Assembly (NCBI GenBank): GCA_023251155.1
Contig: JAHEZH010000037.1
Location: 1-43,567, forward strand
Origin: Flammeovirgaceae bacterium
Lineage (GTDB): Bacteria; Bacteroidota; Bacteroidia; Cytophagales; Cyclobacteriaceae
Direction: 5' to 3'
Length of the DNA stretch: 43,567 bases
Position numbers and translations under genes: made by a program
Part shown: one piece after another, positions 16,483-25,329 of the stretch
How positions within the stretch are numbered: the stretch's first letter is position 1
Layout: every line of letters starts with the position of its first letter
The notes under the pieces: model-generated
What the model was told of the DNA's origin: nothing
The model's database searches: none
What the model saw: only the letters and a program-made list of their open reading frames with translations

Positions 16483-17049
16483 ATGGCTTCCATTTCTGAT
16501 CTCAGCAAAGGCAACTACATGCGCTACAATGGTGAAGTAGTACAGGTAGAAGAATTGCAACACCGCACTCCGGGAAACCTTCGTGCATTTTACCAGGTAA
16601 AGATGCGTAGCGTACGTACCGGTAAAATTGTAGAGAACCGATTCCGCCCGGGGGATTCGGCAGAGATTCTCCGTGTAGAAACGAGAGAGTATCAATATCT
16701 GTATGCCGATGGCGATAGCCTTGTGGTGATGGATAATGAAAGCTTTGAACAAGTATACATTGACAAGGCCTTGCTGGGCGAATCGGTTAACTTCATCAAA
16801 GAAGGGGTAACCCTATTGATTGCTTTTGAAGATGGCACCAACCCCATTACCGCTGAAGCACCCGCACATGTAAATTTTGTAGTCACCTACACCGAACCTG
16901 GTTTGGCGGGTGATACGGCTACACGTACTTTGAAGTCGGCTACCATTGAAACCGGTGCTGAAGTAAAAGTGCCTTTGTTTGTCAACACGGGTGACAATAT
17001 CAAAATCAAGACGGCTACAGGTGAGTATGTTGAACGCGTGAAAGAATAA
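16483..17049 (+). CDS. efp: elongation factor P
   Basis: 188 residues in the normal three-domain layout. EF-P enters the ribosome next to the P-site tRNA and relieves stalling at consecutive prolines. The KOW-like N domain contains the loop TPGNLRAF at residues 29-36. In E. coli the equivalent loop is KPGKGQAF, with the modified Lys34 aligning to Asn32 here, so the usual Lys or Arg is missing at the tip; an Arg lies two positions later (Arg34). The C-terminal end is typical (YTEPGLAGDT, TGAEVKVPLFVNTGDNIKI). It precedes accB by 3 bases, so efp, accB and accC are likely one transcript. Confidence 0.95.
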   Translation: MASISDLSKGNYMRYNGEVVQVEELQHRTPGNLRAFYQVKMRSVRTGKIVENRFRPGDSAEILRVETREYQYLYADGDSLVVMDNESFEQVYIDKALLGESVNFIKEGVTLLIAFEDGTNPITAEAPAHVNFVVTYTEPGLAGDTATRTLKSATIETGAEVKVPLFVNTGDNIKIKTATGEYVERVKE

Positions 17050-17052
17050 GTT

Positions 17053-17631
17053 ATGGCAACCAATAAAAAAAGCACTTCATCGGCAGCACCAAAAAAGGCA
17101 GCTAACGGTGGCTCTACTAAAATCCAAACCAATTCTGAAATGAAAACTTCTGAGATCAGAGACCTCATCGATTTCATTGCTCAATCAGGGCTTAATGAAG
17201 TAGATATTGAAACGAAAGAATTGAAAATTCACGTGAAGCGTGAGCGTGACCAGAACATTGTGCAGACGGCAGCAGCTCCGGCAATGATTGCAGCACCCGC
17301 ACAACAGCAACAAGTGGCTGCTACACAACCCGTAGCCGCTCAATTGCCAGCAGCCGTTAAAACAGAAAAGCCAGTAGCCGCTTCCCGAAACACAGCCGAT
17401 ATCAAATCGCCAATGATCGGTACCTTCTACCGCTCTACTAATCCGGATACTCCTCCCTTTGTATCCGTAGGTGATAAAGTAACTAAAGGCCAGACCGTAT
17501 GCATCATTGAAGCCATGAAGCTTTTCAATGAAATCGAATCAGAAGTATCAGGTACCATTGTGAAGGTGATGGCTGAGAATGCTACACCGGTAGAATACGA
17601 TCAGGTACTATTTGTAGTAGAGCCTGACTAG
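17053..17631 (+). CDS. accB: AccB, biotin carboxyl carrier protein of acetyl-CoA carboxylase
   Basis: 192 residues. The biotinyl domain occupies about residues 115-192 and holds EAMKLFNE with the biotin-accepting Lys156. Before it lies an Ala/Pro/Gln-rich flexible linker (about residues 75-110) that lets the carrier swing between carboxylase and transferase. The N-terminal third ([20 protein letters not shown]) is the usual BCCP N-domain after an extra Lys/Ser/Ala-rich stretch of about 28 residues. An internal ATG at 17140 (MKTSEIRD) is another possible start. The ATG used is 3 bases after the efp stop. It works with AccC, encoded next. Confidence 0.96.
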   Translation: MATNKKSTSSAAPKKAANGGSTKIQTNSEMKTSEIRDLIDFIAQSGLNEVDIETKELKIHVKRERDQNIVQTAAAPAMIAAPAQQQQVAATQPVAAQLPAAVKTEKPVAASRNTADIKSPMIGTFYRSTNPDTPPFVSVGDKVTKGQTVCIIEAMKLFNEIESEVSGTIVKVMAENATPVEYDQVLFVVEPD

Positions 17632-17638
17632 GTCTTCG

Positions 17639-17718
17639 TTAATCGTTAAAAGTTAATCGTCACCAGCGGGCAACGTGATTTCGTTCGCTGTGAATTGGAT
17701 GCACGATTAGCTTTTAAC
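17639..17718 (+). promoter_or_regulatory. strong RNA stem-loop between accB and accC
   Basis: GTTAAAAGTTAATCGT (17645-17660) pairs over 16 bp, with one G-U pair, with ACGATTAGCTTTTAAC (17703-17718). The enclosed part can form an inner hairpin (CAGCG with CGCTG, then AACG with CGTT). No T run follows, so this is not an ordinary terminator; processing, mRNA stability or translation control are possible. Confidence 0.65.
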
Positions 17719-17743
17719 AAATAACATTTAAACTCTAAAAAGC

Positions 17744-19099
17744 ATGTTTAAAAAAATATTGATTGCCAATCGTGGAGAAATTGCGCTACGCGTTATTCGT
17801 ACGTGCAAGGAGATGGATATCAAAACCGTAGCCGTTTACTCTACCGCCGATCGTGAAAGTCTCCATGTACGCTTTGCCGATGAAGCCGTATGTATCGGTG
17901 ATGCGCCTAGCAAAGAGTCGTATTTGAATATTCCACGCCTGATTTCTGCGGCTGAGATTACCGGAGCCGATGCAATTCACCCTGGCTATGGATTCTTGTC
18001 CGAGCGTGCCGAGTTTTCTGCTATCTGCCATGAGTATGGAATCAAATTCATCGGCCCCTCGCCTGCCATGATCAACGCCATGGGAGATAAAGCCACGGCA
18101 AAAGATACCATGAAGAAAGCCGGTGTACCTGTTATTCCTGGATCAGATGGTTTGCTTTCTTCAGTAGAAGAAGGAATGAAGCTGGCCAAGAAGGTGAAAT
18201 ACCCTGTGATCGTGAAAGCGACAGCAGGTGGCGGTGGTAAGGGAATGCGCATCATTAAGGAAGAATCCGAATTTCAAAAAGCATGGGACGATGCCAAGCG
18301 CGAAGCCGCCGCTTCTTTTGGAAACGATGGATTGTATCTGGAGAAATACATTGAAGAACCACGTCATATTGAAATACAATTGGTCGGTGATCAATACGGT
18401 AAGGCCTGTCACCTTTCGGAACGGGATTGCTCTATCCAGCGCAGACACCAGAAGCTGGTAGAAGAAACTCCTTCACCGGTAGTAAGCCAGGAGCTGCGTG
18501 AACGTATGGGTGCTGCGGCAATCAAAGGGGCAATGGCGATCAACTATGAAGGTGTAGGTACCATCGAGTTTCTGGTAGACAAGTATGGAGAATTCTACTT
18601 CATGGAAATGAACACCCGTATACAGGTAGAACATCCGATTACAGAAGAGGTAACGGACTACGATTTGATTAAAGAACAGATCAAAGTGGCTGCCGGTGTA
18701 CCTATTTCCGGAAAGAACTATTTCCCTAATTTGTTTGCGATGGAGTGCCGTATCAATGCGGAAGACCCTGCGAACGGATTCCGCCCGTCACCGGGCAAGA
18801 TTACCAACCTGCATTTCCCGGGTGGTCATGGTGTGCGTATCGATAGCCATGTGTATGCCGGTTATACGATCCCTCCTAACTATGACTCCATGATTGCCAA
18901 ACTGATCGTCAGCGGACAATCACGCGAAGAGGTGATCACTCGTATGAAACGTGCGTTGAGTGAGTTTGTCATTCAGGGTGTGAAGACGACCATTCCTTTT
19001 CATCTTGCCTTGATGGACAATGCCATCTTCCGTTCTGGCAAGTTCAATACCAGCTTCCTGGAAACATCATTTGATTTTTCGCAGTTGCCCAAAGATTAA
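17744..19099 (+). CDS. accC: AccC, biotin carboxylase subunit of acetyl-CoA carboxylase
   Basis: 451 residues, as for bacterial biotin carboxylases. It uses ATP and bicarbonate to carboxylate the biotin on AccB. The N-terminal domain begins [18 protein letters not shown] and has HPGYGFLSE. The ATP-grasp part has [14 protein letters not shown], the glycine-rich [12 protein letters not shown] loop, [29 protein letters not shown] and [16 protein letters not shown], with the catalytic residues in these blocks. The C-terminal domain holds [16 protein letters not shown] sequence (here [12 protein letters not shown]) and SMIAKLI. The transferase subunits AccA and AccD are not in this window. A strong terminator follows. 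Confidence 0.97.
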   Translation: MFKKILIANRGEIALRVIRTCKEMDIKTVAVYSTADRESLHVRFADEAVCIGDAPSKESYLNIPRLISAAEITGADAIHPGYGFLSERAEFSAICHEYGIKFIGPSPAMINAMGDKATAKDTMKKAGVPVIPGSDGLLSSVEEGMKLAKKVKYPVIVKATAGGGGKGMRIIKEESEFQKAWDDAKREAAASFGNDGLYLEKYIEEPRHIEIQLVGDQYGKACHLSERDCSIQRRHQKLVEETPSPVVSQELRERMGAAAIKGAMAINYEGVGTIEFLVDKYGEFYFMEMNTRIQVEHPITEEVTDYDLIKEQIKVAAGVPISGKNYFPNLFAMECRINAEDPANGFRPSPGKITNLHFPGGHGVRIDSHVYAGYTIPPNYDSMIAKLIVSGQSREEVITRMKRALSEFVIQGVKTTIPFHLALMDNAIFRSGKFNTSFLETSFDFSQLPKD

Positions 19100-19133
19100 G
19101 GGTTAAAGCAACCACTCATATAATTATGCATCT

Positions 19134-19163
19134 AAGGATACCAATTTCGGTATCCTTTTTTGT
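19134..19163 (+). terminator. rho-independent terminator of the efp-accB-accC genes
   Basis: A perfect 9-bp stem (AAGGATACC/GGTATCCTT), 6-base loop and a T-rich tail (TTTTGTTTTTT) lie 35 bases after accC. Confidence 0.9.
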
Positions 19164-19270
19164 TTTTTAAGGTACTTTTCCAAACGTTGTTTTGCAAAAG
19201 AGGTGAAGTATGAAATAATACATGCTCTATTTCGAAACCACGATTAGAAATTTAACCAGCCCTATAGAAA

Positions 19271-20911
19271 ATGAAAAGACGCGATTTTATTCAGCTGTCA
19301 GGAATGGGATTAGGCAGCCTGATGTTGCCGCTCTCCAGCTTAGGCAATCCCGTTGCTGCCGAAGCTTTACTCGATGTACCACTATTGGTGGGAGAAAAAA
19401 AACAACTGGCCGATGTAGCACTGAATACTGCCAGATCTGGTGGAGCTACGTATGCGGATGTTCGTATCGGTCGTTACCTCAATCAGTTTTTGAACACCCG
19501 TGAGACGCGGGTTCAGAACATCGTCAACACCGAATCCTTTGGTGTAGGCATTCGTGTGATCAACAAAGGAACGTGGGGTTTTGCATCGACCAATGATGTA
19601 ACAGCGGATGGAATAAAGAAAGCCACCGAAAAAGCATTGGCCATCGCCAAAGCAAACTCCAAGTTTCAAAAAGAACCGGTGAAGCTTGCACCGGTGCAAG
19701 GATACGGAGAAGTAACATGGAAAACTCCTATTCAGAAAAATGCATTTGAAGTTCCCGTTTCTGAAAAAGTAGAACTGTTGCTTAGCGCGAATGCTGCTGC
19801 CCAAAAAGGCGGAGCCAGCTTTGCCTCATCGAATTTATTTCAGGTGAACGAGCAAAAGTATTTCGCTTCTACGGATGGCTCTTACATTGATCAGGACATT
19901 CATCGCATCTGGCCCACATTTACCGTATCGATGATTGATCGCGCATCGGGCAAATTCAAAACACGCGATGCCATGAGTGCACCCATGGGCATGGGATATG
20001 AATACCTGATTCCAAAAGCAGAAGATAAATTATCAACACCAACCGGAATGATTCTTTATCGCAACAGCTACGACATCATTGAAGATGCAGTAACTGCCGC
20101 CAAGCAGGCCAAAGAAATGATCACGGCTAAGTCTGTAGAGCCAGGTAAATATGATTTGGTACTTGAGCCGAATCACCTGGGATTGACCATACATGAATCC
20201 GTGGGTCACCCGCTGGAGCTGGATCGTATTCTCGGCTACGAAGCCAACTATGCCGGAACAAGTTTTGCCAGCATAGAAAAACTGAAGTCGGGCACATTCA
20301 ATTACGGAAGCAAGCAGGTGAACATCTTTGCCGATAAAACGCAGGCAGGTTCATTGGGTGCTGTAGGGTTCGATGATGAAGGCGTAAAAGCCAAACGTTG
20401 GGATCTGATCAAAGACGGTATCCTGGTTAACTTCGAAGCCATCCGTGATCAGGTACATATGCTTGGACAAAATGAGTCGCACGGATGCTGCTATGCACAA
20501 AGCTGGAGCGATGTTCAGTTCCAACGTATGCCAAACGTATCGCTGGCTCCGGGTAAAGATCCGTACAGCATCGATCAAATGATCAAAGATGTAGAGAAAG
20601 GAATTTACATCGCCGGCCGTGGGTCGTATTCCATCGATCAGCAACGCTACAACTTCCAGTTTGGCGGAACCGTGTTCTATGAGATCAAAGACGGAAAGAT
20701 TGCCGGTATGCTGAATGATGTTGCGTATCAATCCAACACACAGGAGTTCTGGAACAGCTGTGTGAAAATCTGCGATGAAAAAGATTACCGTTTGTTCGGA
20801 TCTTTCTTTGATGGCAAAGGTCAGCCTTCACAGGTAAGTGCCGTATCGCACGGAAGTTCTACCGCACGCTTCAATGGTGTAAATGTAATCAACACAGGAA
20901 GGACGATTTAA
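19271..20911 (+). CDS. TldD-family metalloprotease with Tat signal, copy 1
   Basis: 546 residues. The start MKRRDFIQLSG is a twin-arginine signal followed by a short hydrophobic stretch, so the folded protein is predicted to be exported. The TldD core begins near residue 45. The zinc motif HESVGH (His308, Glu309, His313) of the TldD family is intact. DDEGV and a Cys-rich ESHGCCYAQSW segment, and the end GVNVINTGRTI, follow. TldD works with TldE as a heterodimeric protease in E. coli, where it acts on microcin and CcdA in the cytoplasm. Here a second TldD with the same length and layout follows after 18 bases and a TldE after that. The substrate is unknown. Confidence 0.88.
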   Translation: MKRRDFIQLSGMGLGSLMLPLSSLGNPVAAEALLDVPLLVGEKKQLADVALNTARSGGATYADVRIGRYLNQFLNTRETRVQNIVNTESFGVGIRVINKGTWGFASTNDVTADGIKKATEKALAIAKANSKFQKEPVKLAPVQGYGEVTWKTPIQKNAFEVPVSEKVELLLSANAAAQKGGASFASSNLFQVNEQKYFASTDGSYIDQDIHRIWPTFTVSMIDRASGKFKTRDAMSAPMGMGYEYLIPKAEDKLSTPTGMILYRNSYDIIEDAVTAAKQAKEMITAKSVEPGKYDLVLEPNHLGLTIHESVGHPLELDRILGYEANYAGTSFASIEKLKSGTFNYGSKQVNIFADKTQAGSLGAVGFDDEGVKAKRWDLIKDGILVNFEAIRDQVHMLGQNESHGCCYAQSWSDVQFQRMPNVSLAPGKDPYSIDQMIKDVEKGIYIAGRGSYSIDQQRYNFQFGGTVFYEIKDGKIAGMLNDVAYQSNTQEFWNSCVKICDEKDYRLFGSFFDGKGQPSQVSAVSHGSSTARFNGVNVINTGRTI

Positions 20912-20929
20912 CTTAAACCTAACCTATAA

Positions 20930-22570
20930 ATGAAAAGAAGAGACTTTATGCAATTAGCCGGGATGAGTGCCGGAGCAATGATGCTCCCCTTCTCTTCCTT
21001 TGCTAATGAAGTGGATGTAGCACACCTGCTCAACCCGCTTCTGGATGTGGCGCAGAAAAAACAACTGGCCGATGTGGCCTTGAACACAGCAAAGTCATTG
21101 GGCGCCACTTACACCGATGTGCGTATTGGCCGCTATCTCAATCAGTTCGTCATCACCCGCGAAAAGAAAGTACAAGGTGTACAAAACACCGAATCATTTG
21201 GGGCGGGAATTCGGGTGATTGTCAATGGTACGTGGGGCTTCGCTGCCAGCAACAATGTAACCGCGGACGGCATCAAGAAAACCACCGAGCGTGCCGTTGC
21301 TATCGCCAAAGCCAATTCCAAATTTCAGAAAGAGCCGGTAAAGCTGGCCCCCACTCCTTCCTACGGTGAAGTGAGCTGGAAAACACCGATCGTTAAAAAT
21401 GGTTTTGAAGTTCCGATCAAAGATAAAGTAGATCTTCTCTTAAATGCGAATGCAAAAGCACTGGAGAAAGGCGCCAGCTTTGTAAACAGCCGCATGTTCC
21501 TGGTGAATGAGCAGAAATATTTTGCCTCATCGGAAGGTTCATACATTGATCAGGACGTGCACCGTACCTGGCCAGGCTTTACCGTATCGATGATTGATCG
21601 TGCATCCGGTTCATTCAAAAACCGTGATGCGTTTAGTTCACCGGTAGGTATGGGCTATGAATACCTCGATGGAAAAGCAGAAGACAAAGTAGCCGGACCA
21701 GGCGGTATTACGCTTTACAATAAGTCGTACGACATTGTAGAAGATGCCACCTTCGCTGCGGAGCAAGCCAAGCAAATGATTGCTGCCAAATCGGTAGAAC
21801 CCGGCAAGTATGATTTGGTATTGGAGCCTTCACACATGTGGCTCACCATTCATGAGTCGGTGGGTCACCCTACCGAACTGGATCGCGTACTGGGGTATGA
21901 AGCCAACTTTGCAGGTACCAGTTTCCTTACGTTGGATAAATGGCAAACCAAGAAATTCAACTTTGGTAGTGATAAAGTGAACTTTGTGGCTGATAAAACA
22001 CAGGTAGGCTCACTGGGTGCTGTGGGGTATGATGATGAAGGCGTAAAATGCAAATCGTGGGATCTGATTAAAAACGGAGTACTGGTTAACTACCAGGCTA
22101 TCCGCGATCAGGCTGCGATCATCGGTGAGAAAGAATCGCATGGTTGCTGCTATTCACAAAGCTGGAGCGATGTACAGTTCCAGCGTATGGCCAATGTTTC
22201 ATTGCAGCCCGGAAAAGAGCGTCTTACACCAGAACAAATGATTTCCGGTATTGATAAAGGAATTTATATTGTGAAGGACGGATCGTTCTCTATCGATCAG
22301 CAACGGTACAACTTCCAGTTTGGAGGGGTATTGTTCTTTGAAATTAAAGGAGGAAAGATTGTCGGTATGTTGAAAGATGTGGCTTACCAGGCCAACTCAC
22401 AGGAGTTCTGGAACTCGTGTGTGCAGGTATGTGACGAGCGTGATTATCGTTTGAATGGTGCTTTCAATGACGGAAAGGGTCAGCCCAGCCAGTCGAATGC
22501 AGTATCACACGGCTCAGCTACTGCCCGCTTCAATGGGGTTAACGTCATCAACACGGCAAGAACTATTTAA
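20930..22570 (+). CDS. TldD-family metalloprotease with Tat signal, copy 2
   Basis: 546 residues, collinear with the preceding gene: the twin-arginine start MKRRDFMQLAG, the HESVGH motif at the same residues 308-313, the CCYSQSW segment and the same NTARTI-type ending are retained. Differences spread over the whole length show an old duplication with both copies under selection, not a recent repeat. It starts 18 bases after copy 1 and is followed, after 38 bases, by the TldE gene, so the three look like one operon. The two TldD copies might form alternative dimers with the single TldE, or a TldD-TldD pair. Confidence 0.88.
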   Translation: MKRRDFMQLAGMSAGAMMLPFSSFANEVDVAHLLNPLLDVAQKKQLADVALNTAKSLGATYTDVRIGRYLNQFVITREKKVQGVQNTESFGAGIRVIVNGTWGFAASNNVTADGIKKTTERAVAIAKANSKFQKEPVKLAPTPSYGEVSWKTPIVKNGFEVPIKDKVDLLLNANAKALEKGASFVNSRMFLVNEQKYFASSEGSYIDQDVHRTWPGFTVSMIDRASGSFKNRDAFSSPVGMGYEYLDGKAEDKVAGPGGITLYNKSYDIVEDATFAAEQAKQMIAAKSVEPGKYDLVLEPSHMWLTIHESVGHPTELDRVLGYEANFAGTSFLTLDKWQTKKFNFGSDKVNFVADKTQVGSLGAVGYDDEGVKCKSWDLIKNGVLVNYQAIRDQAAIIGEKESHGCCYSQSWSDVQFQRMANVSLQPGKERLTPEQMISGIDKGIYIVKDGSFSIDQQRYNFQFGGVLFFEIKGGKIVGMLKDVAYQANSQEFWNSCVQVCDERDYRLNGAFNDGKGQPSQSNAVSHGSATARFNGVNVINTARTI

Positions 22571-22608
22571 GTAAATCGTAATTCGTAAATCAAAAATTGA
22601 ATATCAAT

Positions 22609-23952
22609 ATGGCCATACTTTCAAAAGAAGACGCTAAGAAGATTTTGGAGAAGGTAATCAGCTTCTCTAAAGCCGATGGCATCGAAGCCAACCTGAACGG
22701 TAATGATGGAGGAAACATTCGCTATGCGCGAAACAGTGTTTCTACTTCAGGTGAAGACAGCAATGTAAGTTTAGGAGTACAATCGTACTACGGAAAAAAA
22801 TCAGGTGCTGCCACCATCAATGAATTTGATGATGCATCGCTTGAAAAAGTCGTAAGACGTGCAGAAGAGCTTGCCCGGCTTGCTCCTGAGAATCCTGAGT
22901 TTCAGGAACCACTTGGACCACAAACCTACGGTGCCGAGCCAAAAACATTTATTGAGTCGACTGCCAAAATCACCCCTGACTATCGCGCGCAGGCGGCAGC
23001 AGACAGTATCAATCCGGCCAGTGCGAAAGACATCACGGCAGCCGGTTACCTGGAAGACAGCCGCGGCTTCAACTCCATGATGAACAGCAAAGGATTATTT
23101 GCCTACAATAAATCGACCAGTGTTGACTTTACTGTGACAATGCGCTCCAGCGATGGTACTGGTTCGGGATGGGTAGCCCGTAACTTCAATGATGTAAGCA
23201 AACTCAATACCGGCGAAGCATCAAAGATTGCTATTGATAAAGCATTACAATCACGCAATGCAAAAGCAATCGAACCGGGTAAGTACACGGTAATATTAGA
23301 GCCCAATGCGGCCAGTGATCTGATCAGCCTTATGCTGAACATGAATGCACGGCAGGCCGATGAAGGCCGAAGCTTCCTTTCTAAAAAAGGGGGTGGCACC
23401 AAGCTGGGCGAAAAAATTGTGGACGAGCGCGTTACTATCTATACTGATCCATGGAATGAAGAAGTGCCCACGGCCAACTGGACAGGTGGTGGATTAGCTC
23501 GTAAGAAAATGGATCTGATTAAGGACGGTGTGGTATCTAATCTGATTTACGATCGCTATTGGGCATCGCAGAAAAATGTTGAGGCTACTCCTTTCCCGGG
23601 CAACCGTATTATGCTTGGTGGCAATGCGTCTATTGAAGATATGATCAAGGACACCAAGAAGGGGGTATTGGTTACGCGGTTCTGGTATATCCGTGCCGTT
23701 GATCCTCAAACACTGTTATACACCGGCCTGACACGTGACAGTACTTTCTATATCGAGAATGGAAAGATCAAGCACCCGATCAAAAACTTCCGTTTCAACG
23801 AAAGTCCGATCATCATGCTGAACAATCTAGAAACACTGGGTAAGCCCATGCGCGTAGCAAGTGGCGGCGGCCCCGGAGGCGGTGGTGCTTCATTGATCCC
23901 TGCCATGAAAATCAGGGACTTTACTTTCTCCAGTTTATCCGACGCGGTTTAG
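22609..23952 (+). CDS. TldE/PmbA-like partner protein
   Basis: 447 residues from the ATG at 22609 (MAILSKEDAKK); a TTG twelve bases upstream is less likely. It has the TldE/PmbA form: an N-terminal domain with RYARNSVSTSG, LGVQSYYGKKSG and FDDASLEKVVRRAEELA, and a C-terminal domain with EPGKYTVILEP, KLGEKIVDERVTIYTDP, GGLARKKMDLIKDGV and NFRFNESPIIML. It lacks the HExxxH zinc motif, as TldE subunits do. No signal peptide or twin-arginine motif is visible, in contrast to its two neighbours, so it is either cytoplasmic or carried out as a passenger of TldD. A strong bidirectional terminator follows. Confidence 0.88.
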   Translation: MAILSKEDAKKILEKVISFSKADGIEANLNGNDGGNIRYARNSVSTSGEDSNVSLGVQSYYGKKSGAATINEFDDASLEKVVRRAEELARLAPENPEFQEPLGPQTYGAEPKTFIESTAKITPDYRAQAAADSINPASAKDITAAGYLEDSRGFNSMMNSKGLFAYNKSTSVDFTVTMRSSDGTGSGWVARNFNDVSKLNTGEASKIAIDKALQSRNAKAIEPGKYTVILEPNAASDLISLMLNMNARQADEGRSFLSKKGGGTKLGEKIVDERVTIYTDPWNEEVPTANWTGGGLARKKMDLIKDGVVSNLIYDRYWASQKNVEATPFPGNRIMLGGNASIEDMIKDTKKGVLVTRFWYIRAVDPQTLLYTGLTRDSTFYIENGKIKHPIKNFRFNESPIIMLNNLETLGKPMRVASGGGPGGGGASLIPAMKIRDFTFSSLSDAV

Positions 23953-23970
23953 TAAACAGAAGTGATGTAA

Positions 23971-24003
23971 ATAATAAAGGGGCTTTTAGGGCCCCTTTAT
24001 TAT
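23971..24003. terminator. bidirectional terminator between tldE and the peroxiredoxin gene
   Basis: A perfect 13-bp stem (ATAATAAAGGGGC/GCCCCTTTATTAT) with a 7-base loop, A-rich and T-rich at its two ends, lies between the convergent genes. Confidence 0.85.
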
Positions 24004-24023
24004 GCTGTTAACGAACAGGCGGA

Positions 24024-24662
24024 TTAGTTCAAATCAGGCTGAGGTGTGGTGCGCAAATAAGGTTTCACACGGGTATGTCCTTTCGGGAATTTAGCTGCGA
24101 TGTCTTCATCTTTTACCGCCGCAGTGATGATCACATCCTCTCCCTGCTTCCAGTTGGCTGGAGTAGCTACGCTATAGTTAGCGGTCAATTGAAGGCTGTC
24201 AATCACACGAAGAATCTCGTCAAAGTTTCTGCCGGTAGCTGCAGGGTAAGTGATGGTCAGCTTCACTTTTTTATCGGGGCCGATTACAAAGACAGAACGT
24301 ACGGTAAACTTGTCGCTCACCTCCGGGTGAATCATATCATATAGTTTGGCTACTTTGAAATCCTGATCGGCAATCAATGGAAAGTTAACGGCTGTTTTTT
24401 GTGTTTCGTTAATATCACCAATCCATTTCTCATGTGCATCCAAACCATCCGTACTCAGTGCAAGCACTTTTACATTGCGTTTATCGAATTCTGATCTTAA
24501 CCTGGCGACAGCGCCAAGTTCGGTAGTACATACAGGTGTAAAATCAGCTGGATGAGAGAACAATACTCCCCAGCCGTTGCCCAGATATTTATGAAACTCG
24601 ATGGTACCTTCGGTAGTGGATGCCTGAAAGTCAGGTGCAATATCTCCTAATCGTAATGACAT
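24024..24662 (-). CDS. 1-Cys peroxiredoxin (Prx6 type)
   Basis: 212 residues. Peroxiredoxins of this class reduce hydrogen peroxide and organic peroxides through one cysteine. The peroxidatic Cys45 lies in HPADFTPVCTTE, and no other cysteine is present, so the sulfenic acid must be reduced by an outside thiol. The segments STDGLDAHEKWI, FPLIADQDFKVAKLYDM, RSVFVIGPDKK and the long C-terminal arm ending KPYLRTTPQPDLN are typical of the Prx6 subfamily. It is cytoplasmic. The gene lies directly downstream of an Rrf2 regulator on the same strand, with inverted repeats around its promoter, so it is a likely Rrf2 target. Confidence 0.95.
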   Translation of the reverse strand: MSLRLGDIAPDFQASTTEGTIEFHKYLGNGWGVLFSHPADFTPVCTTELGAVARLRSEFDKRNVKVLALSTDGLDAHEKWIGDINETQKTAVNFPLIADQDFKVAKLYDMIHPEVSDKFTVRSVFVIGPDKKVKLTITYPAATGRNFDEILRVIDSLQLTANYSVATPANWKQGEDVIITAAVKDEDIAAKFPKGHTRVKPYLRTTPQPDLN

Positions 24663-24670
24663 AGCTTAAT

Positions 24671-24707
24671 GTTGTTTTGTGTAACAACAAATATATAATA
24701 GTCTATT
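24671..24707 (-). promoter_or_regulatory. promoter and candidate operators of the peroxiredoxin gene
   Basis: On the minus strand the -7 box TATATTTG (24695-24688) is exact. AATAGTCTATT (24697-24707) is a palindrome just upstream of it, and GTTGTT/AACAAC (24671-24676, 24683-24688) is an inverted repeat touching its other side. Both could be bound by the adjacent Rrf2 protein. Confidence 0.5.
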
Positions 24708-24737
24708 TAATTAGTAGATTTAAAAAACGATTATTTT

Positions 24738-25160
24738 CTACACTTTCTGGCGCTTCATGATCTGCTCCAGCGTACTTTCCGATAAGATTCGAAGGGTTTC
24801 ATCGCGCACCCCCATAAAAGCATCACGGATACCACAATTCTTTTCATCGCGGCATTCTTCGCAGGCTTCATAATAGTTAAGTGAGACACAGGGAAGCATG
24901 GCAATCGCACCGTCCATCAGACGGATGATTTCAATCAGATTGACCTCTGCCGGTTTTTTATAAAGGTAGTAGCCTCCTCCCTTTCCTTTTTTGCTGTGCA
25001 GGATTTTGGCATTGCGCAACTCCAGTAATATGGCCTCCAGAAATTTCTTGGGGATATGCTGCTTTTCGGCAATTTCCTGAATATGCACAGGACCTTGCTG
25101 ATAGCGCTCGCCCAGGTAGACGAGTGCATGGATGGCGTATTTACATTTCTTTGAAAGCAT
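24738..25160 (-). CDS. Rrf2-family transcription regulator with cysteine cluster
   Basis: 140 residues. The N-terminal winged helix-turn-helix is typical of Rrf2/IscR (MLSKKCKYAIHALVYLGE, then IQEIAEKQHIPKKFLEAIL and KGKGGGYYL in the wing). The middle holds four cysteines at 91, 100, 103 and 109, in the region where IscR and NsrR hold three that bind an Fe-S cluster. The protein is therefore probably a redox, iron or nitric-oxide sensor. It sits upstream of a peroxiredoxin gene on the same strand, 75 bases away, and could control both it and itself. The exact sensing chemistry cannot be read from sequence. Confidence 0.9.
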   Translation of the reverse strand: MLSKKCKYAIHALVYLGERYQQGPVHIQEIAEKQHIPKKFLEAILLELRNAKILHSKKGKGGGYYLYKKPAEVNLIEIIRLMDGAIAMLPCVSLNYYEACEECRDEKNCGIRDAFMGVRDETLRILSESTLEQIMKRQKV

Positions 25161-25280
25161 AAAACAATCGTCAATTTATACTTTTTACCTTTAATTCTAC
25201 CTATCAATGATAAAACGAAATCGATAACTTATTTGAGCAGAGGGATACCCTTGTTCTGTTGATCACCTCGTTTTATCGGA

Positions 25281-25318
25281 GAAAAAACAAAAAGTCATCC
25301 CGGACTGAGATGACTTTT
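25281..25318 (-). terminator. terminator of the tRNA-Leu transcript
   Basis: A perfect 10-bp stem (AAAAGTCATC/GATGACTTTT) with a 9-base loop; on the minus strand a T-rich run (TTGTTTTTTC) follows. It lies 11 bases past the 3' end of the second tRNA. Confidence 0.85.
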
Positions 25319-25329
25319 CAATTTTTGAG

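Noticed and set aside
19271-22570. TldD pair considered as a recent duplication or assembly artefact
   Set aside because: The copies differ throughout, including at many codons, while keeping the same catalytic residues, so both are established genes.
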